Below are positions 58,329 to 64,000 of a stretch of 64,000 nt of DNA, piece by piece. The notes beneath the pieces are model-generated. The model made no database searches, was not told the DNA's origin, and saw only the letters and a program-made list of their open reading frames with translations. Both the position numbers and the translations under genes were made by a program. Source of the DNA: Actinomycetota bacterium (GTDB taxonomy: Bacteria > Actinomycetota > Acidimicrobiia > Acidimicrobiales > Ilumatobacteraceae); the NCBI GenBank assembly GCA_016871355.1, contig VFZC01000001.1, positions 62,001 to 126,000 of the forward strand, given 5' to 3'. How positions within the stretch are numbered: the stretch's first letter is position 1; every line of letters begins with the position of its first letter.

Positions 58329-59149
58329 AGACGTCACGGTCGACTCGACGCGTCGACGACGGCGCCCCCTGGCCGGTCATCGTTGTCGCAACGCTCACCA
58401 TCGTCTTCTTCGCCCTCCCCTTCATCGGGCTGTTGGGACGCACTCCATGGTCCGACCTGTTCGACGTGCTCGGCGAGAGTCGCGTTCGAACCGCGCTGTG
58501 GTTGTCGATTCGCACGTCGGTCACGTCGGCCAGCGCATCGTTGTTGTTCGGCGTTCCCTTGGCCTGGGTTCTCGCCCGCGGTCGATTCCCCGGACGCAGT
58601 GCCGTGCGCGCGCTGTGCACGATGTCGATGGTTCTTCCGCCCGTCGTGGGCGGCGTGGCGCTCTTCTTCTCGTTCGGCCGTCAAGGAGTCTTCGGACGAT
58701 TTCTCGACGACTGGTTCTCGTTTCAGTTCACGTTCAGCGTGTGGGGCGTGATCCTCGCGCAAACCTTCGTCGCCATGCCCTACCTCGTCCTCACGGTCGA
58801 GGCCGCCATTCGACAAGCCGACGCTCGCTACGAGGACGCCGCACGCTCACTCGGGGGCTCGCGGTGGTACGTGTTCCGACGAATCACCGTTCCGGCCATT
58901 CGACCCGCGCTCGTCGCCGGTGTCGTCTTGGCCTGGGCTCGCGCGCTCGGCGAGTTCGGCGCGACCATCACGTTCGCCGGCAACTTCCCGGGCACCACCC
59001 AAACCATGTCGATCGCCACCTACCTGGCTCTCGACACCGACGCGCGCGAGGCCTTGGTTCTCAGCGTCGTCATGATCGCCACCTCGTTCGCGGTGCTGTT
59101 CGGGCTCCGTGACCGTTGGATGGGCGCAGCAACAGGAACGACGCGATGA
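58325..59149 (+). CDS. modB: Molybdate ABC transporter permease
   Basis: TALWLSIRTSVTSASASLLFGVPLAWVLARGRFPG...LPPVVGGVAL...GEFGATITFAGNFPGTTQTM. Confidence 0.93.
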   Translation: MKTSRSTRRVDDGAPWPVIVVATLTIVFFALPFIGLLGRTPWSDLFDVLGESRVRTALWLSIRTSVTSASASLLFGVPLAWVLARGRFPGRSAVRALCTMSMVLPPVVGGVALFFSFGRQGVFGRFLDDWFSFQFTFSVWGVILAQTFVAMPYLVLTVEAAIRQADARYEDAARSLGGSRWYVFRRITVPAIRPALVAGVVLAWARALGEFGATITFAGNFPGTTQTMSIATYLALDTDAREALVLSVVMIATSFAVLFGLRDRWMGAATGTTR

Positions 59150-59868
59150 CCATCGACGCCCGCTTCTCGATCGTGCGCGCCAACTTCACTCTCGCTGTCG
59201 ACGTGCACGTCGCACCGGGAGAAACACTTGCTGTCCTCGGTCCGAACGGTGCCGGCAAGACAACGCTTCTGCGGGCACTCGCTGGTCTGGCTCCCATCAC
59301 CAGTGGGTCGATCGGTCTCGACGGCACCGTGCTCGACGATCCCGATCGTTCCGTGTTCGTTCCGGCCGAGAAGCGACCAGTGGGATTCGTGTTCCAGGAC
59401 TACCTGTTGTTCCCCAACATGACCGTTATCGAGAACGTCGCGTTCGGTCTGCGTGCTCGCGGCACTGATAGCGATACAGCACGCGCTCGTGCGAATGAAC
59501 TTCTCGAATGGGTGGGTCTGAGTGAGCACGCCGAGAAGAAACCCGGTCAGATCAGCGGTGGGCAGGCTCAACGAGTGGCATTGGCGCGGGCCATGGCGGT
59601 GTCACCACGATTGCTGTTACTCGACGAGCCACTGGCTGCGCTCGACGTGACCACTCGCCGCTCGGTGCGCTCCGATCTGTCACGGCTCCTCGGCGCCGTC
59701 GACAGTGCTCGCATCCTCGTCACCCACGATCCTCGTGATGCGCGCGTTCTCTCCGATCGGATGATCATCATCGAGAACGGTCGCATCGTGCAGAGCGGAA
59801 CGTTCGACACCATCGCGGCCGATCCCGCGACGCCGTACGTACACGAGTTGCTCGGAGACTTGTCGTGA
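59146..59868 (+). CDS. modC: Molybdate ABC transporter ATP-binding protein
   Basis: LAVLGPNGAGKTTLLRALAGL...ISGGQAQRVALARAMAVSPRLLLLDEPLAALD. Confidence 0.93.
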   Translation: MTIDARFSIVRANFTLAVDVHVAPGETLAVLGPNGAGKTTLLRALAGLAPITSGSIGLDGTVLDDPDRSVFVPAEKRPVGFVFQDYLLFPNMTVIENVAFGLRARGTDSDTARARANELLEWVGLSEHAEKKPGQISGGQAQRVALARAMAVSPRLLLLDEPLAALDVTTRRSVRSDLSRLLGAVDSARILVTHDPRDARVLSDRMIIIENGRIVQSGTFDTIAADPATPYVHELLGDLS

Positions 59869-60383
59869 GCCGAGCGTCGCGTAGCGCGAGCGAACTCCTG
59901 CTCGGCGAGTGGGCCTGTCTCGGAGTCATCGCCGAGAAACCGAGCCACGGTTTCGCGGTGGCTACTCGGTTGGCCTCCTCCGGAGACCTGGGCCGCATCT
60001 GGTCGTTGTCGCGACCACTCACCTACCGCGCGATCGATCAACTGATTGGACGCGGATACATCGAGACCCGCGGTGAAGAGCCCGGGATCGCCGGCGGCCA
60101 ACGCACGGTGTTGCGCATCACTCGTTCGGGGCGGGCCGCACTGAACGCCTGGCTCACCCTGCCGGTTCCGCATCTACGCGATCTCCGCAGCGAGTTGCTG
60201 CTCAAACTCGAGATCGGCCGTCAGGTGGGCGTTCAGCAGACCGCGATGCTGAAAGAGCAGCGGCGAATCGTCGACGGCATCATCCGAGGTCTCGAAAAGA
60301 CCATCGACGATGACGACATCGTCACTGCCTGGCGCGTCGAATCAGCCGAAGCGGCGCGTCGGTTCCTCGACCGCCTCGGCTGA
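59865..60383 (+). CDS. PadR-family transcriptional regulator
   Basis: GEWACLGVIAEKPSHGFAVATRLASSGDLGRIWSLSRPLTYRAIDQLIGRGYIETRGEEPG; overlaps modC by 4 nt. Confidence 0.9.
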   Translation: MSRASRSASELLLGEWACLGVIAEKPSHGFAVATRLASSGDLGRIWSLSRPLTYRAIDQLIGRGYIETRGEEPGIAGGQRTVLRITRSGRAALNAWLTLPVPHLRDLRSELLLKLEIGRQVGVQQTAMLKEQRRIVDGIIRGLEKTIDDDDIVTAWRVESAEAARRFLDRLG

Positions 60384-60385
60384 CG

Positions 60386-61975
60386 TCAGTTCTCGACGCC
60401 TGCCAAAATGGGTCTGAGCGTGAGTTCGGGCTCGTCGCTCATGAGACGCTGCAAGCGATAGCGATTCTCGAACAGTGCGACGAGTTCACCGTCACCCCGC
60501 TTGAGGATTCGAATGCCGCCGATGCGGCGCAAACGCTCCACCGACTCTTCGTCGGTGAGGCGAATGGCTTGGTAACCCGCCGGCTCGATGCGACTCGGTG
60601 CCTTGAACTCGTGTTCGAGGCGATGCGCGAACACTTCGAACTGCAATTGCCCCACCGCCGCCAGGACGGGATCGGCGTCACCCATGTCGGGATCGCGCAA
60701 CACCTGGACCACACCCTCTTCGTCGAGTTGGGACAAACCCTTGCGGAACTGCTTGTACTTGCCGGTGTCGATCGGACGTGCGGTAGCGAACACCTCGGGC
60801 TCGAAGCGTGGAACACCGGGGAACTCGACTCGGGGTCCGGCGTACAGCGTGTCGCCGATCTGCAAACCGGCGGCGTTGATGAGTCCGATGATGTCGCCCG
60901 GATAGGCCCGCTCGATCGTCTCGCGTTCGGCGCCGAATGCCGTGGTGGCGTACTTGGTCCCCACCGGTTTGCCGGTGCGGGTGTTGGTGACGTCCATCGA
61001 GCGTTCGAACTCGCCCGAGCAGACCCGTGCGAACGCGAGACGGTCGCGGTGGTTCGGATCCATGTTGGCCTGCACCTTGAACACGAATGCGGCGAATGGC
61101 GCATCGATCGGTCGACCTTCACCATTCACGCCGAGGCGCGGCGATGGCGGCGGCGCGTAGTCGACCACGGCATCGAGCAGCATGCGCACGCCGAAGTTGG
61201 TGAGGGCCGAGCCCACGTAGACGGGCGTCGACTCGCCGGCGAGGAACGACAGTTCGTCGACATCGGCGCCGATCGCATCGAGAAGGCCACAACCGTCGAG
61301 GGCAACTTTCCAGGCGTCGCCTTCTTCGGCAGCGGCCTGCTCGCGACTCACGAACTCCTCTGGTGCCAACGACGCACCACGCGCCGTGCGCGTGAAGCGG
61401 ATGTATTCACCGTTGCGACGATCGATCACACCACGGAAGTCGCCCGGGATGCCGACCGGCCACGTGACCGGGGTGGGCCGCAGGCCGATCTGCTCTTCCA
61501 CCTCGTCGAGTAGCTCGAGCGGATCGCGGCCGGCTCGGTCGTACTTGTTGAAGAACGTGACGACCGGTAGGCGCCGCGTGCGACACACCTGGAACAACTT
61601 CAGTGTCTGTGACTCGATGCCCTTGGCGGTGTCGAGCACCATGATCACCGCGTCGACCGCCGCGAGTACTCGATAGGTGTCTTCGGAAAAGTCGCGGTGA
61701 CCCGGAGTGTCGAGCAGATTGAACACATGGTCGCGATACGGGAACTGCAGCACCGCCGACGAGATGGAGATGCCACGCTGACGCTCGAGCTCCATCCAGT
61801 CGGATGTGGCGCCACGACGATCGCCGCGTGCATGCACCGCACCGGCTTCTTGAATGGCGCCGGCGTACAGCAAGAACTTCTCGGTGAGCGTGGTCTTACC
61901 GGCGTCGGGGTGGCTGATAATCGCGATGGTGCGGCGCCTGGCCGCCTCGGCACGAACATCCACGACTTCCGACAC
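60386..61975 (-). CDS. prfC: Peptide chain release factor 3
   Basis: RRRTIAIISHPDAGKTTLTEKFLLYAGAIQEAGAV...LDTPGHRDFSEDTYRVL...FFNKYDRAGRDPLELLDEVE. Confidence 0.97.
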   Translation of the reverse strand: MSEVVDVRAEAARRRTIAIISHPDAGKTTLTEKFLLYAGAIQEAGAVHARGDRRGATSDWMELERQRGISISSAVLQFPYRDHVFNLLDTPGHRDFSEDTYRVLAAVDAVIMVLDTAKGIESQTLKLFQVCRTRRLPVVTFFNKYDRAGRDPLELLDEVEEQIGLRPTPVTWPVGIPGDFRGVIDRRNGEYIRFTRTARGASLAPEEFVSREQAAAEEGDAWKVALDGCGLLDAIGADVDELSFLAGESTPVYVGSALTNFGVRMLLDAVVDYAPPPSPRLGVNGEGRPIDAPFAAFVFKVQANMDPNHRDRLAFARVCSGEFERSMDVTNTRTGKPVGTKYATTAFGAERETIERAYPGDIIGLINAAGLQIGDTLYAGPRVEFPGVPRFEPEVFATARPIDTGKYKQFRKGLSQLDEEGVVQVLRDPDMGDADPVLAAVGQLQFEVFAHRLEHEFKAPSRIEPAGYQAIRLTDEESVERLRRIGGIRILKRGDGELVALFENRYRLQRLMSDEPELTLRPILAGVEN

Positions 61976-62028
61976 AGTGGAGTGAATCTACCGACTGGGT
62001 TCGAGTGCTCACCGTCTACTGTCGAGAT

Positions 62029-63264
62029 GTGACTTCAACCGAATCACTGGGAACACGTCACTCGTTGCGGCGCGAAGCAAGCCGACGCGAGTTCATGGCC
62101 CAGGTGACGGTGTTCATGGCGCTCATTGCCATCGCGATCGACTTGGTACTGCCCGCCTTCCCCGAGGTTCGCCAAGCATTCTCGATGCCATCGGATTCCA
62201 CTCACGTCACGTGGGTCATCACCGTGTTCTTCTTGGGTATCTCCGTCGGTCCGTGGCTCTTCGGTCCGGCGTCCGATCGATTCGGTCGTCGACCGATGTT
62301 GTTCGCGAGTCTCGCGCTCTACATCCTCGGAGGATTGCTGTCGGCCCTCGCGAGTTCGTGGCCACTTCTCATCGCCGCCCGGTTCGTGTGGGGCATCGGT
62401 GCCGCCGGCCCGCGCACACTCACCAACGCGATGGTTCGCGATCGCTTCGAAGGCGATGTGATGGCACGACTGATGTCGTTCATCATGGCCGTGTTCCTGA
62501 TCGTCCCGATCATCGCGCCGGCCATCGGTGCCGGACTCATCGAGATCTTCCCGTGGCGATCGGTCTTCGTCGCCCCGGTCGTGATCGCCGTACTCCTGGC
62601 CGTGTGGGCGTTGCGACTACCCGAAACGTTGCCGGTCGAACGTCGTCGTCCCTTCACGTGGCGTGCGGTTGGTGAAGCCAGTCGCGAGGTGTTCCGCAAT
62701 CGGACGACCCTGTCGTTCATGTTCGCCAACATGTTCACGTATGCCATCCTCACGGCCTACCTCGGTGCATCCGAAGTGATCTTGGAAGACGTCTACGAGC
62801 GCGGCGATTTGTTCCCGCTCTTCTTCGGCGTGCTCGGAGTGTTCTTCGCCTTGAACTCGCTCAACAACGCACGACGAGTGAAGAACGTCGGCCTCTATCA
62901 CCACCTGCGTCGGTCGGTGTATTTCGGATCGGTCGCGGCCATCGCCTTCGTCCTGGTGTCGTTCACCAACGGAGGTAAGCCCAACTTCTGGATCTTCGCC
63001 ATCACCCTGGCCTTGCTCATCCCGGTCGCCCAGGGCCTCGGACCTCTCGCCAACACCGCCGCCATGACCCCCTTGCCGCACATCGCCGGCACCGCGTCGT
63101 CGGTCATCACCACCATCACAACCGCCGGTGGTGCGCTACTCGGTGGCGTCGCCAACTCCACGTTCGACGGCACGGTGCGCTCGTTCGCCGGGTGGTCCAC
63201 CGGCTTCTTCGCCCTGTCCACCTTGCTGATCCTCCGAGCCACCCGCGACGTTTCGCAGCAGTAA
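62029..63264 (+). CDS. MFS transporter (Bcr/CflA-like)
   Basis: ALIAIAIDLVLPAFPEVRQAF...GISVGPWLFGPASDRFGRRPMLFASLALYILGGLLSALA...RFVWGIGAAGPRTLTNAMVRD. Confidence 0.93.
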   Translation: MTSTESLGTRHSLRREASRREFMAQVTVFMALIAIAIDLVLPAFPEVRQAFSMPSDSTHVTWVITVFFLGISVGPWLFGPASDRFGRRPMLFASLALYILGGLLSALASSWPLLIAARFVWGIGAAGPRTLTNAMVRDRFEGDVMARLMSFIMAVFLIVPIIAPAIGAGLIEIFPWRSVFVAPVVIAVLLAVWALRLPETLPVERRRPFTWRAVGEASREVFRNRTTLSFMFANMFTYAILTAYLGASEVILEDVYERGDLFPLFFGVLGVFFALNSLNNARRVKNVGLYHHLRRSVYFGSVAAIAFVLVSFTNGGKPNFWIFAITLALLIPVAQGLGPLANTAAMTPLPHIAGTASSVITTITTAGGALLGGVANSTFDGTVRSFAGWSTGFFALSTLLILRATRDVSQQ

Positions 63265-63267
63265 CGA

Positions 63268-64000
63268 TCAGACTCGTCGGCGACGCTGACGCTCCATGAG
63301 GCTGCACCAGTCCCACTGCGCACCACCCATGGCGGTCACTTCGGCGAGCATCTGACCCACCATCGCGGTGACCGGCAGCGGAATGTTCATCGCTTCGGCT
63401 TCTTCGAGCACCAAACCGATGTCCTTGCGCATGAGCGTGGTGGAGAAGCCGTAGTCGTACTCGCCGGCGAGCATCTTCTCGGCACGGTTGGCCATCTGCC
63501 ACGACGCCGACGATCCCTGCAACATCACGTGGATCACCTTCGTCACGTCGAGGCCCGCGCTCTCGGCGAAGTCGAGACCTTCGGCCAGGGCTTGGCAGAG
63601 GCCCACGACACAGATCTGATTCGTCATCTTCGTGATCTGGCCGGCTCCCGATTCACCCATCAGAGTGATGCGTGCCGCGTACGACGCAATCACGGATTCG
63701 ACGTCGTCGAAGGCTCGTTGATCGCCGCCCGCCATCACGGTGAGTGTTCCCTTGCGAGCTCCATCGACCCCACCCGACACCGGTGCGTCGAGGAACGATC
63801 CGCCGATCGCGGCCACACGCGAGGCAACGCTGCGCGCGGCTTGGGCCGAGGTAGTGGAGTGATCGACCCACACGCGCCCGGCGGTGACGGCCGACGCGAT
63901 CTCATCGGAGACCGCGAGCAACTCACGATCGGCTGGCAACGACGTGATCACGACGTCGGCGTCACGCGCCGCATCAGTTGGAGACGAGGCCGCTCGACCG
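63268..64000 (-). CDS. 3-hydroxyisobutyrate dehydrogenase-like NAD(P)-dependent oxidoreductase (5' end beyond window)
   Basis: ADVVITSLPADRELLAV...FLDAPVSGGVDGARKGTLTVMAGGDQRAFDDV...GQITKMTNQICVVG; frame open to window end. Confidence 0.92.
   Translation of the reverse strand, partial: GRAASSPTDAARDADVVITSLPADRELLAVSDEIASAVTAGRVWVDHSTTSAQAARSVASRVAAIGGSFLDAPVSGGVDGARKGTLTVMAGGDQRAFDDVESVIASYAARITLMGESGAGQITKMTNQICVVGLCQALAEGLDFAESAGLDVTKVIHVMLQGSSASWQMANRAEKMLAGEYDYGFSTTLMRKDIGLVLEEAEAMNIPLPVTAMVGQMLAEVTAMGGAQWDWCSLMERQRRRRV

Overview
This 64 kb window is high-GC actinobacterial chromosome. WhiB, F420-type PPOX, mycothiol-dependent isomerase and DivIVA-like genes suggest an Acidimicrobiia-like lineage, but that is inference. 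Most of it is housekeeping: mdh, sucCD, purH, metF, prfC, a DEAD helicase, xthA, modABC, a BMP-type nucleoside ABC transporter, UPF0182 and others. The stand-out is a ~13 kb genomic island (about 33.4-46.4 kb). It is bounded by an intact initiator tRNA-Met (46422-46498, -), a 47-bp 3' tRNA fragment (33372-33418) and a ~137-bp direct repeat. The island looks like a mobile zinc-starvation module. It carries a Fur/Zur-type regulator, a His-rich protein with an ArsR regulator, cysteine-poor L28, L33 and L31B paralogs, two COG0523-family proteins (one without a recognisable GTPase P-loop), two beta-propeller/WD40-like partners, a Mog/MoaB-like protein, and an iron-family (NDMA-methanol-dehydrogenase-like) alcohol dehydrogenase coupled to a MoxR ATPase and a VWA protein. 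Five sites related to the 19-bp palindrome AATCGGAATTGTTCCGATT lie in four of the island's promoter regions and tie these genes into a putative regulon. Other points of interest are a formaldehyde-activating enzyme homolog coupled to a 2OG-oxygenase, a pair of small paralogs next to a sigma-like factor and an unknown coiled-coil protein, a 19-bp palindrome in front of a mod operon ending in a PadR regulator, and several apparent frameshifts or truncations.
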